NCBI GenBank assembly: GCA_964494805.1 | Contig: CAZBST010000012.1 | Location: 1 to 64,000 of the forward strand | DNA: 64,000 nucleotides | Direction of reading: 5' to 3' | Source of the DNA: CAIYOL01 sp964494805 | GTDB lineage: Bacteria > Planctomycetota > Phycisphaerae > Sedimentisphaerales > Anaerobacaceae | Part shown: positions 1-7,581 of the stretch, piece after piece | How positions within the stretch are numbered: the stretch's first letter is position 1 | Layout: every line of letters starts with the position of its first letter | Made by a program: the position numbers and the translations under genes | Notes under the pieces: model-generated | Told to the model about the DNA's origin: nothing | Seen by the model: the letters and a program-made list of their open reading frames with translations, nothing else | Databases searched by the model: none

Positions 1-1381
1 CTATCCAGACCCGCCGGGCGTTAAAATGGTAGGCCTTTGTCATCTCCTCCCAAATTAGCGCAGGCGGTGTTGAAGACAGCCATAGATATTCGTGAGGCGG
101 CCCCAGATAACTGAGATGATAATATATTCCAGCACCTCCGGGCCGTTTACGCTCGAGCGGGTTGCTCAAACGCCGGATATACCCGTAATTGTCATCTACC
201 CACATCAGCGTGACATCTTCAGGAACCTTTAAGCCGTTGTCATAAAGTGTCAGGACTTCCTTATAGGGGATGAAAACCTGAGGGATTTCAGTAATTTTTT
301 TATCTATGTGCGTGGTCAGGATTTTTCGCTCATCCGCGAAAACCTGCTCCAGCAGGGCAATACGCTCCTCCAGTTTCAAATTACCCCTCATCTCCCGGTC
401 GTGCATTCCTCGTATACCAACGGTGTAAACATTTTCAAATTTGCCGTTTTCAGAGACACGTTTATCCAATACCTTGTAGATATTCTTTTTATTGGTATCA
501 TACCGCCACTCGCCCATCTTTTCCGTGTCCCATTCGGTAGCATTGTTAAACAGCAGCGGCTCGCAATGCGCCGAACCCATAACAATGGCGTAATCATCCG
601 CAACTTTCTTATTGTCGGGGTAATAATTGAATGGTTTAGTGCATTCGTGCATCGCAGGCCAGCAGTGGTTTGCTTTCAGCCTTAGTAAAAGTTCGAAAAC
701 TTTCTTATAAGTTTTGGGGCCGATGTCGCCCAATTGCGGGTCGAAGGTTTTTGAAGCCCAAGGTTTGAGGCCCCAATCTTCATCGTTGATAAAAATGCCC
801 CGGTACTTTACCGAAGGCGGCCCATCGGAGTAGAATGCTTTTTTGATAATCAAATTTTTCTTTTTTTGAACAGGTACATCGGCCCACCAATACCAGGGGG
901 AAACGCCGATTTGTTTAGACAACTCAAAGACGCCATAGGCAGTTCCTCTTCGGTCACTGCCAAAAATGACCAAAGCGGAGTTAACATTAGGGAAAGGTTT
1001 TTCGACAACCTGCAAGGCGTATGTTTCCCACCGTCCTGCGATACCGGCGCAGTTAATTTTGCCTTTTTTGATTAACTGGTCTATAGGTTTGCTGTGTCCG
1101 ATGGTCCCAACGATTACGGCGTTACCTTTGATTTGTTTTAAATCGGTATAGACAGGGGGCATCAGGCCAGTAACGTTTTTAATATCTTCAGCGAGGAGGT
1201 TTGCTGCGATTTCAACGACTTTATAGTCGTTTGGGTCATAGTAAACGGCGGCGGAGGTGTTGTTGAAAACGAGTTTAAAGTCTCCTCCTTTATAATCTTG
1301 TTTAACAATGTCGTTGACCTTCGTATTCAGGGAACAGCCACTTATTAACAAGAAAAATGCTATTCCAACCGTCGTTTTCAT
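1..1381 (-). CDS. GH115-family glycosidase (alpha-glucuronidase-like), lipoprotein, 3' end cut by window edge
   Basis: This reads leftward off the window, so only about 460 N-terminal residues are visible and no stop is seen. The N-terminus is a lipoprotein signal with lipobox LISGC near residue 16, so the enzyme is probably anchored in an outer envelope membrane. The body matches the GH115 family, which removes glucuronic acid side chains from xylan. Recognisable blocks are WYWWADVP (about 161-168), YRGIFINDEDWG (about 187-200), CWPAMHE (about 238), VMGSAHCEP (about 265) and GMHDREMRG (about 322). The start is ATG at 1381 with an AAAGGG ribosome-binding site six bases upstream. It points away from the next gene across a 277-base divergent gap. 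Family assignment is confident; substrate is inferred from the family. Confidence 0.85.
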   Translation of the reverse strand, partial: MKTTVGIAFFLLISGCSLNTKVNDIVKQDYKGGDFKLVFNNTSAAVYYDPNDYKVVEIAANLLAEDIKNVTGLMPPVYTDLKQIKGNAVIVGTIGHSKPIDQLIKKGKINCAGIAGRWETYALQVVEKPFPNVNSALVIFGSDRRGTAYGVFELSKQIGVSPWYWWADVPVQKKKNLIIKKAFYSDGPPSVKYRGIFINDEDWGLKPWASKTFDPQLGDIGPKTYKKVFELLLRLKANHCWPAMHECTKPFNYYPDNKKVADDYAIVMGSAHCEPLLFNNATEWDTEKMGEWRYDTNKKNIYKVLDKRVSENGKFENVYTVGIRGMHDREMRGNLKLEERIALLEQVFADERKILTTHIDKKITEIPQVFIPYKEVLTLYDNGLKVPEDVTLMWVDDNYGYIRRLSNPLERKRPGGAGIYYHLSYLGPPHEYLWLSSTPPALIWEEMTKAYHFNARRVWI

Positions 1382-1658
1382 TTTATACCCTTTCATTTAA
1401 ATCGTGCTTACCAAAAAATAGATAATCAAGCAGCCGGTTTTATCAGCTTATGGCAATGATTTTATCAAAAAACAAGTTTTTTGAAAGTAATATGCAACCA
1501 TTTTTTGCCGGAGAGGCAGGGAAAGAACGAGTCCTATAAGCCAGCCACCTGCATCGAAAGTTTCGTTTTTCAGCAAGAAATTGGGCGGTCGAGGGAAGTT
1601 GCGCGCGAAATATACCGAAGTTTCGGGTTAGAACTATTTACCATGGAGGACCGAACGA
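1382..1658. other. Divergent intergenic region
   Basis: This gap separates the leftward GH115 gene from the rightward gene at 1659. It holds an AT-rich inverted repeat (1465-1484), a GC-richer stretch at about 1507-1555 in which GCAGG can pair with a downstream CCTGC, and two small palindromes (1555-1565, the first followed by five T; 1615-1626). A 74-codon frame opening on TTG at 1481 crosses the gap but shows no recognisable protein. No clear sigma70 promoter was found in either direction. Confidence 0.4.
1465..1484. repeat. AT-rich perfect inverted repeat
   Basis: TCAAAAAAC and GTTTTTTGA are perfect inverted copies separated by AA. As RNA this would form an 8-bp stem with a CAAG loop. It could be an operator or a weak bidirectional terminator; its function is unknown. 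Confidence 0.5.
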
Positions 1659-2129
1659 ATGGATATAGGGGACTGGCTATTTTCACCGAATTGTGCGTTG
1701 GATGAGCAGATAGCAAAGGAGATTTTCGATATTCTGCCAGAGCGCGGGCCCATTGTGGTAATTATGGACAGAGACGGCCATAGGTGGGTCAGCGACCCTG
1801 AGAAATTTTCCAAACTGAGCGTCCAAGATTCATTTTGGAGTAAACTTTGCGCAAAAGTCGACGACGGCACCGGGCCAGTTATAACACAGGCAGATGACTA
1901 CGGCATTGTGGCGGCAGAATTGGCCACCGAACAAACCAAGTGCGGATATGTGATTATTATTCTGCCGGGATACACTCCTGAATCAATGTTAACGAATATC
2001 GACCTGATAGAAACATTGCTCAATCAGACAGGTTTGATAGCCAAACTGATTGAGAAAAACAATCTTCTTTGTGAACTTCAGAGAAAACAGCTCAGCTCGT
2101 ACACACAGAAAGAAACATCCTCAAATTGA
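1659..2129 (+). CDS. Conserved-looking hypothetical protein, 156 aa
   Basis: I do not recognise a family with certainty. The start is ATG at 1659 with GGAGG about nine bases upstream. The protein is soluble with no signal peptide or membrane segment. It alternates short strands and helices (for example PIVVIMDRDGHRW near 32-44 and CGYVIIILPGY near 95-105) and ends in a charged, probably helical tail. That layout resembles a small GAF/PAS-like sensory domain, but no ligand-binding signature is visible. A separate candidate promoter lies between it and the GH10-like gene, so the two need not share a transcript. Confidence 0.55.
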   Translation: MDIGDWLFSPNCALDEQIAKEIFDILPERGPIVVIMDRDGHRWVSDPEKFSKLSVQDSFWSKLCAKVDDGTGPVITQADDYGIVAAELATEQTKCGYVIIILPGYTPESMLTNIDLIETLLNQTGLIAKLIEKNNLLCELQRKQLSSYTQKETSSN

Positions 2130-2233
2130 CAAACATAGTACGACCTCAGTAATTACCGCTCACTTACGTTCATGGTTCTGTTTAATAACCATAAAATCAC
2201 AGGCACAATTATCCCTGACCAGCTATAATTTAA

Positions 2234-2261
2234 TTGCGTTCAAGCGTGTAACTGTTATAAT
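2234..2261 (+). promoter_or_regulatory. Candidate sigma70 promoter for the GH10-like gene
   Basis: TTGCGT (2234-2239), a 16-base spacer and a perfect TATAAT (2256-2261) lie 47 bases before the ATG at 2308. A second TATAAT at 2224-2229 lacks a -35 partner. The position argues that translation starts at 2308 and not at an upstream in-frame ATG at 2050. Confidence 0.5.
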
Positions 2262-2307
2262 TCGGCGACAAGTTACGCAAAACAGACAGATTTATATTGA
2301 GAGCAAA

Positions 2308-3783
2308 ATGAGATTTCAGGTTTTTAAGAACGGCAAGGTCGTAGATAAATTTGCGCTGTGTGGAGCATATTTGTTCGGGGGCGACGGGATAGCCATTCGT
2401 CGAGCGCAGATTACATTCAAAAACGGAATTATCGAGTGCGAGAAGCCGACCGGCGAGACAGCAGGGCTGTCGTTATTGTGGCCAATAGATGGTTTTGGGA
2501 GGGTGCTTTTACCGACCACTTTCCTGCCTGAAAGAGAGCAGCCATATAATTTGAATGTCGAGATAGCACGGGCGAAGTTAATGCAAATCATTAACAAGCG
2601 AGAGGATTGGTCATATTTCAATCAGTTAGAGGAATTGGCGGATTTCTCCAAAGAAGCACAGGATTTATTTATCCAGGCGGTTCAAAACGTTTCTGATGCT
2701 CCGCTGGCATCTAAATTAGCAGACAAGTCACTCGAGAAAGCCATAGTCTTATCCGAGAAGCTGGCGGGGAAGCAGGCCGAATCGCTTTTCGATGCAAGAA
2801 GCCAAACCCATGGTTTCGGCAAGGGGTGCCTCGGCTGCCGAATAGACACCAGAGGAATTACCAGTCCCAAGTATCTTGAGAGACTGCTCAAATTATTCAG
2901 CTTTGTAACGATACCTGTAAATTGGGCCAAGATAGAATCTCATAAAGGCACTTACGATTTTTCAACGGTTGATGTCTGCGTTAAAGCATTTAGTAAAAAG
3001 AAACTGGCAATTGGAGCAGGTCCACTACTTTGCTTCTCGAAAGAATATTTGCCCAAGTGGCTGCTGCGGAGCGGAGCCGGGTTTGAAAAGATTCGCGAAG
3101 CTGCGTATCAATTCGTTTCAAGGATGGTTACTCGATACTCGGGCAGTATTTATGCGTGGCGTGTTGTAAGCGGCCTTAACGTGTTTAATCACTTCGGGTT
3201 CAGCTTCGAGCAGGTTTTGGAAATGACGCGTGCGGCGAATATGGCCGTAAAACAAGGCAGCGACAGAGCCTTGAAGATAGTAGAAGTCAGCAATCTGTGG
3301 GGCGAATATTATGCAACAACAACAAATGCCATTCCGCCATTAGTGTATGTAGATATGGTAGTTCAGAGCGGGATTAGTTTTGACGCGTTCGGGCTGGCAA
3401 TGCAGTTCGGCAAGAATCAAGCCGGTATGCACATCAGAGATATGATGCAGGTATCAGCAGGATTGGATTACTTTGCGGCCGTAGCCAAGCCCTTATATAT
3501 AACCGAGGTGGAAGTTCCGAGCCAAAACGGCAGCGGATTATACGACGGCAAGGTTGCCGGGGTATGGCACGAGGAATGGGACCATTCGCGACAGGGACAA
3601 TGGATTGAGCAGTTCTATAAGATAGCCCTTAGCAAACCATTCGTCGAGAGGGTGACATATTCGAACCTTGCCGATGTGGATAACAGCACTATAGCCAACA
3701 GCGGTTTGTTAACGGCCGAGCAAGAACCCAAGGAATCATTTCAAACCCTGAATAAGCTTCGCAGCGCTATTTTCAGGGGGTAG
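2308..3783 (+). CDS. GH10 (endo-1,4-beta-xylanase)-like protein lacking the usual acid/base Glu
   Basis: The 491-residue product has an N-terminal region of about 165 residues, possibly beta-rich, then a TIM-barrel-like half resembling GH10 xylanases. The GH10 acid/base site normally reads WxxVNE. Here it reads WRVVSGLN with Gly at about residue 289, so the catalytic Glu is missing. The nucleophile site is kept as ITEVEV with Glu at about residue 400. No signal peptide is seen, which is odd for a secreted xylanase. The frame is open upstream to 2050, but that part overlaps the preceding gene and would include the promoter. Either the acid/base residue lies elsewhere, or the protein binds rather than cleaves glycans. 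Confidence 0.65.
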   Translation: MRFQVFKNGKVVDKFALCGAYLFGGDGIAIRRAQITFKNGIIECEKPTGETAGLSLLWPIDGFGRVLLPTTFLPEREQPYNLNVEIARAKLMQIINKREDWSYFNQLEELADFSKEAQDLFIQAVQNVSDAPLASKLADKSLEKAIVLSEKLAGKQAESLFDARSQTHGFGKGCLGCRIDTRGITSPKYLERLLKLFSFVTIPVNWAKIESHKGTYDFSTVDVCVKAFSKKKLAIGAGPLLCFSKEYLPKWLLRSGAGFEKIREAAYQFVSRMVTRYSGSIYAWRVVSGLNVFNHFGFSFEQVLEMTRAANMAVKQGSDRALKIVEVSNLWGEYYATTTNAIPPLVYVDMVVQSGISFDAFGLAMQFGKNQAGMHIRDMMQVSAGLDYFAAVAKPLYITEVEVPSQNGSGLYDGKVAGVWHEEWDHSRQGQWIEQFYKIALSKPFVERVTYSNLADVDNSTIANSGLLTAEQEPKESFQTLNKLRSAIFRG

Positions 3784-3809
3784 GTAAAAAGTGAGCTGAA
3801 AAATTAACC

Positions 3810-4169
3810 GTGGCAACCGATAGTTTTATCCAACAAGCCGGTACGTCGCAGAACAAGATTCAATCATTTGCATTCTGTTTAGCTTTGAGCGCAGCTGTTT
3901 TTGTATCTATTTGTTTAGTGGTTTCGAGCGCAGGCGGAATAGAGCAGTCGAGCGAAATCAGATTAGAGAGCCGAATAAATCCGAATTATGCGCCGCGGGC
4001 GAGTTTGGCGAGATTACCCGGCATAGGTAACAGACGAGCCGAGGCGATAGAGAATTTCAGCAAAGAAAATGACAACAGGGCCTTTGAGGATTGTGATGAT
4101 TTGCAGAAAGTCAAGGGTATAGGGCCCAAAGTGGCAGCGGATATATGCGAATGGCTGAAGTTTGAATAA
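3810..4169 (+). CDS. Membrane-anchored helix-hairpin-helix protein (ComEA-like)
   Basis: This short protein (119 aa) starts on GTG. One hydrophobic segment (about 21-43) is followed by a helix-hairpin-helix pair: LARLPGIGNRRAEAI (about 68-82) and LQKVKGIGPKVAADI (about 97-111). The two GIG turns are the hallmark of the ComEA/HHH fold that contacts DNA backbones. ComEA proteins bind incoming DNA on the outer face of the membrane during transformation. Many such proteins in other bacteria have no proven competence role, and no other competence gene is in the window. It sits 26 bases after the GH10-like gene and 65 bases before the GT39-like gene, so co-transcription is likely. Confidence 0.7.
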   Translation: MATDSFIQQAGTSQNKIQSFAFCLALSAAVFVSICLVVSSAGGIEQSSEIRLESRINPNYAPRASLARLPGIGNRRAEAIENFSKENDNRAFEDCDDLQKVKGIGPKVAADICEWLKFE

Positions 4170-4234
4170 GAATAACACATCCGCTCCCTCGACCTTGCTC
4201 GGGACTGGTATCCTTATAGCAGAGAAGAGATGAG

Positions 4235-6127
4235 ATGAACGAGTGGGAAGTAAATAATCGCGACGAGGGTCAAAAAATTGCCGAGGGGGCAAAAAGCTTC
4301 GCTAAACGTGGTTTTTTGGCCGCTTGTATTATTTTTTCTCTTGCGCTTGCCATTCGGTTAATCTACCTTTATGAAAGCTCGGCCAATCCATCGTTTCAAA
4401 TTCCAATAGTGGATTCCAAAACTTATGATGAAACAGCCAGGATGTTTGCCAAGAACCAAATACTTGGAAGTAACTTTTTCTGGCAGTCGTTTTTTTACCC
4501 ATTTTTCCTGTCTGTGGTCTATTTTTTCAGCGGCAACTCAATCATTTCCGTAAAGATTATTCAGGTGCTGTTGGGGGCTTTGACCTGTGCGCTGACCTAT
4601 AAGCTGGGAGAAAAGATTTTCGGCAGGCGGACCGGTATTATAGCGGGTCTTATAACCGCATTTTACGGACCGATGTTCTTTTATGACTCGGAGCTTCTGG
4701 CAACAGGGTGGGCAGCATTTTGGGCGGTTGTGATTGTATCACTTTTCCTGGAAGTGAAGGAGAAAGATAAGAGTTTGCACTGGTTTTTGCTGGGTCTAAG
4801 CAGCGCTTTGGGCATCATTACCCGTCCGGAGTTCTTTCTAATTTTTCTTGCCGGGTGTATTTGGCTGTGGCTTCGGGTCCCGCGAGAGTTATCGCTTGTA
4901 CCCAGGTTTGGCGCTCTTTTCGCGGGTATAGCGTTAGTTATAGTGCCGGTTGGTATTGCGGCGACATGCGCTACAGGGAGATTTTCGATTATATCTTCTT
5001 CCGGCGGGCTTAACTTATACATCGGGAATAATCCAAACTATTGTGAAACGCTGACCATACGACCAGGCGAAGAGTGGGACAGACTGCTTATTAAACTTCC
5101 GACGCGAGCCGGGAAGGGTAAGAGTGTATGGGATGAGGACAAGTTTTTTAAGCAGCAAGTGATGGAATATGTAATAAATCAACCACTTGACTTTGCCAAG
5201 GGGCTGGGGCGCAAGACGCTGGAGTTTGTCTGCTCAAGAGAAATCCCGCGAAACTTAAATATATATATGTTCGGCAGATGGTCGCGGTTACTGCGTCTGC
5301 TGACGTGGAAGGCCGGTGGGTTTGGGTTTCCATTCGGGCTTATTTTGCCGGCGGCGGTATTGGGCGTAATTTTCAACTGGAGACGGATTCCGACACCAGT
5401 GATACTTTTTATAGTGCTGTATCCTTTGTCCATAATTCTGGTTTTTGTCGCAGGCCGTTATAAGGTGCCGATGGTCCCAATACTTGCTGTCCTTGCAGCG
5501 GCGGGATTGGTTAGTGTAGCCAATATGGTCCGGCTGAGACGGTGGCGAGAGGTTATGATAACGGCCGCCGTGGTTGTGGGAACGGTTTTACTATCGACTC
5601 TGCCGGGACCATTCTGCGAAGAGTGTGTGGATTTCGAACCTGAATTTTTCCAGTTTGTTGGCCATGGGATGGTTAAGCGGGGTCTTAATGATGAGGCAAT
5701 GGAGTGTTTATCTGAGGCCTTGCGGCTGAAACCGGATTATAACGAAACATATTTCTATATGGGCGAAGCGCTTAGAGGACAAGGTAAGGTCAGTGAGGCA
5801 ATCGAGTATTATAAAAAGGCACTTCGGCTGAAGCTGGATAATTCTATTGAATATATTACACATAATAATCTGGGTGCGGCGCTTGTAGAGCAAGGCAAGC
5901 TGGATGAGGCAATCGAACAGTATAAAGAGACAATTCGGCTGAAGCCGGATTATCCTATCGTCCATAGTAATCTGGCGACGGCACTATTAGAGCAGGGTAA
6001 GGTGGACGAGGCAATCGAACAGTATAAAGAGGCGCTGCGGCTAAAACCGGATTTTCCTGAAGCGCGTAAAGGTCTGGCCTCCGCGCTGGCACAACAGGAG
6101 CAATCAAAAGATACGGTTCAGCCGTAG
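4235..6127 (+). CDS. GT39/ArnT-like membrane glycosyltransferase with C-terminal TPR repeats
   Basis: The 630-residue protein begins with about 460 residues of multiple membrane helices, starting at about 30-50. An acidic first outer loop (VDSKTYDETARMF) fits GT-C enzymes of the GT39/ArnT type, which transfer sugars from polyprenyl-phosphate donors on the periplasmic side. From about residue 468 it becomes soluble and carries about four TPR units with the 34-residue pattern ending in LRLKPD. TPR tails usually dock partner proteins. The sugar and acceptor cannot be read from sequence. Its first residues (MNEWE) and upstream bases resemble those of the gene at 6184. Confidence 0.75.
   Translation: MNEWEVNNRDEGQKIAEGAKSFAKRGFLAACIIFSLALAIRLIYLYESSANPSFQIPIVDSKTYDETARMFAKNQILGSNFFWQSFFYPFFLSVVYFFSGNSIISVKIIQVLLGALTCALTYKLGEKIFGRRTGIIAGLITAFYGPMFFYDSELLATGWAAFWAVVIVSLFLEVKEKDKSLHWFLLGLSSALGIITRPEFFLIFLAGCIWLWLRVPRELSLVPRFGALFAGIALVIVPVGIAATCATGRFSIISSSGGLNLYIGNNPNYCETLTIRPGEEWDRLLIKLPTRAGKGKSVWDEDKFFKQQVMEYVINQPLDFAKGLGRKTLEFVCSREIPRNLNIYMFGRWSRLLRLLTWKAGGFGFPFGLILPAAVLGVIFNWRRIPTPVILFIVLYPLSIILVFVAGRYKVPMVPILAVLAAAGLVSVANMVRLRRWREVMITAAVVVGTVLLSTLPGPFCEECVDFEPEFFQFVGHGMVKRGLNDEAMECLSEALRLKPDYNETYFYMGEALRGQGKVSEAIEYYKKALRLKLDNSIEYITHNNLGAALVEQGKLDEAIEQYKETIRLKPDYPIVHSNLATALLEQGKVDEAIEQYKEALRLKPDFPEARKGLASALAQQEQSKDTVQP
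5780..6058 (+). repeat. Tandem TPR-encoding DNA repeats
   Basis: Units beginning at about 5780, 5891 and 5993 share long runs around GAGGCAATCGAACAGTATAA. The last two are exactly 102 bases (34 codons) apart. The first-to-second spacing is 111 bases because of a three-codon insertion. Nucleotide-level likeness suggests recent internal duplication within the TPR tail. Confidence 0.7.
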
Positions 6128-6183
6128 TTTATTGGAGATAAGTTATCCGGGGGATGCTGGTTTAATAGCAGAGAGTTGAAAAA

Positions 6184-6672
6184 ATGAGTGAGTGGGAAAT
6201 AGATAAACCGCTGGGACAGTGCAGCGGAACAGGGAAAAAAATCGAATACGGCGAAGAATATTTTGCCGCACTGGTGGAAACCAACGAAGGGTTGGTGCGG
6301 CGGGATTTCTGCGCCGATTACTGGCTGGCTGAAAAGCCGAATGTATACTGTTACTGGAAAACCAGACTACCGCGGCCCGATGAGAAAAAGCACAAGTTTG
6401 TCGATGACGAAATGCTTATGGCGTTTTTTGTGCGCTTAGAGAAAGAGACCGAGCAGGAGAAGATAAATTTTCGCTTTGTGCTGGCATTGATACTGATGCG
6501 TAAAAGACGCCTGAAATACGATTCGTCCAAAATCGAAGATAATAAAGAAATTTGGCGTTTGAGAATAGCAGGTGAGAAGGAATTCGTCGAGGTAACAAAT
6601 CCCAATCTTGATGATGAACAGGTTAAGCAGTTGACCAGCCAGGTAGGCGAGATTTTACAAACGGATTTATAA
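6184..6672 (+). CDS. Conserved hypothetical protein, 162 aa
   Basis: This is a soluble, acidic protein. Its N-terminal half holds Cys residues spaced like a possible metal site: QCSGTGKKI near residue 12, DFCADYW near 42 and VYCYW near 55. The C-terminal half is a charged helical region (ALILMRKRRLKYD) followed by a strand-rich end. I cannot name a Pfam family, but the layout fits small planctomycete proteins annotated only as hypothetical. It is followed directly by the lipoprotein gene (TAA then ATG), so the pair is probably translated together. Confidence 0.65.
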   Translation: MSEWEIDKPLGQCSGTGKKIEYGEEYFAALVETNEGLVRRDFCADYWLAEKPNVYCYWKTRLPRPDEKKHKFVDDEMLMAFFVRLEKETEQEKINFRFVLALILMRKRRLKYDSSKIEDNKEIWRLRIAGEKEFVEVTNPNLDDEQVKQLTSQVGEILQTDL

Positions 6673-7566
6673 ATGTTTGAGTGCAGAATACAGAATGCAG
6701 AATACAGAATGCAGAATGTGAGGTTGTTCTACTTTCTGTTTTTTGTCTTGGCGATGTTGATTTTTACCGGCTGTGCTGCCCAGGTGGAAAAGAAGATGCG
6801 GATATGCCCGGGGAAGGAATCTGTGGCTGAGTCGTTATCTTCACTAAGGGCACAATTAGAAAGTGCGGTGTCGATAAGAGCCAACGGGCAGTGTTTCTTA
6901 AAGTATTACAATGGGGATAGAAAGCCGAAAAAAGAAAATTTTCCGGTGAAACTGTGGGTGAATCCGCCGGCTGAAATATATATGCAGGGCGATGTTGCTT
7001 TCGACCCGAAAGGAATTGTTCTCGGCTCAAATAAAGAGGAGTTTTGGCTGGCAGTGAGACTGAAAGGGATAAGCGGTTATTGGTGGGGGCAATGGTCAGA
7101 GGAAAGCCGTTTTGAAAAGCTGATGATTAGTCCGAGAATGGTTCTTGAAGCTTTGGGGGCCACAGCGGCGGGGGAGGAAGAGGGCTGGTCGCTGTCGAAG
7201 GAGGGGGCGTTCGACGTGCTTACAAAACGGGAAAGCGGCATCGAAACCAGGAAAATATATATTAGTACCTGTGATTATTTAGTCAGAAAAATCGAATATC
7301 TGGGTAGAGACGAGCAAGCTGCTGTTGTTATGGAGTTGGATAAATACAAGGAGATATCGAAGAACTTTTCTGTTCCCCGTGTCGTAAAGATTGTCAACTG
7401 CACCGGCGGCAGCAAGGGAGATTTGGTGCAAATTACTCTCGGCTCTGTGAGACCGGCGAACTTCACCGATAAGCAGCGATGGCGACTTTTTGTTCGTCCG
7501 CAATCGCAAGGATTTGAGCGCATTTATAAAATTGTTAACGGCAAGGTTATCGAACAACCCAAATAG
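6673..7566 (+). CDS. Predicted outer-envelope lipoprotein of unknown function
   Basis: The frame opens with ATG at 6673, immediately after the previous stop. The first 12 codons are made by a 7-base tandem repeat. A start at 6709 (MQNVRLFYF) would give a compact lipoprotein signal ending at lipobox FTGC, so the true start may be 6709. Neither start has a clear ribosome-binding site. The mature part (about 265 aa) is predicted beta-rich, with stretches such as VKLWVNPPAEIYMQGDV and VRLKGISGYWWGQW. It could be LolA-like, but that is only a guess from length and strand pattern. The gene ends 15 bases before the methyltransferase at 7582. Confidence 0.6.
   Translation: MFECRIQNAEYRMQNVRLFYFLFFVLAMLIFTGCAAQVEKKMRICPGKESVAESLSSLRAQLESAVSIRANGQCFLKYYNGDRKPKKENFPVKLWVNPPAEIYMQGDVAFDPKGIVLGSNKEEFWLAVRLKGISGYWWGQWSEESRFEKLMISPRMVLEALGATAAGEEEGWSLSKEGAFDVLTKRESGIETRKIYISTCDYLVRKIEYLGRDEQAAVVMELDKYKEISKNFSVPRVVKIVNCTGGSKGDLVQITLGSVRPANFTDKQRWRLFVRPQSQGFERIYKIVNGKVIEQPK
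6684..6718 (+). repeat. 7-bp tandem repeat (five copies of CAGAATA/CAGAATG) at a gene start
   Basis: Five exact-length units alternate CAGAATA, CAGAATG, CAGAATA, CAGAATG, CAGAATG at the 5' end of the lipoprotein gene. Because 7 is not a multiple of 3, a gain or loss of one unit would shift the frame relative to the ATG at 6673. Confidence 0.9.
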
Positions 7567-7581
7567 AGGCAGAGTTTGTTT

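Noticed and set aside
1507..1555. Possible cobalamin or other riboswitch
   Set aside because: GGCAGGGAA and a later ACCTGC recall parts of the cobalamin element, but the span is far too short and the core sequence is absent.
2050..2307. Longer in-frame start (ATG 2050) for the GH10-like gene
   Set aside because: It overlaps the gene at 1659 by 80 bases and would translate through a candidate promoter (TTGCGT-N16-TATAAT). The added residues look like noncoding sequence.
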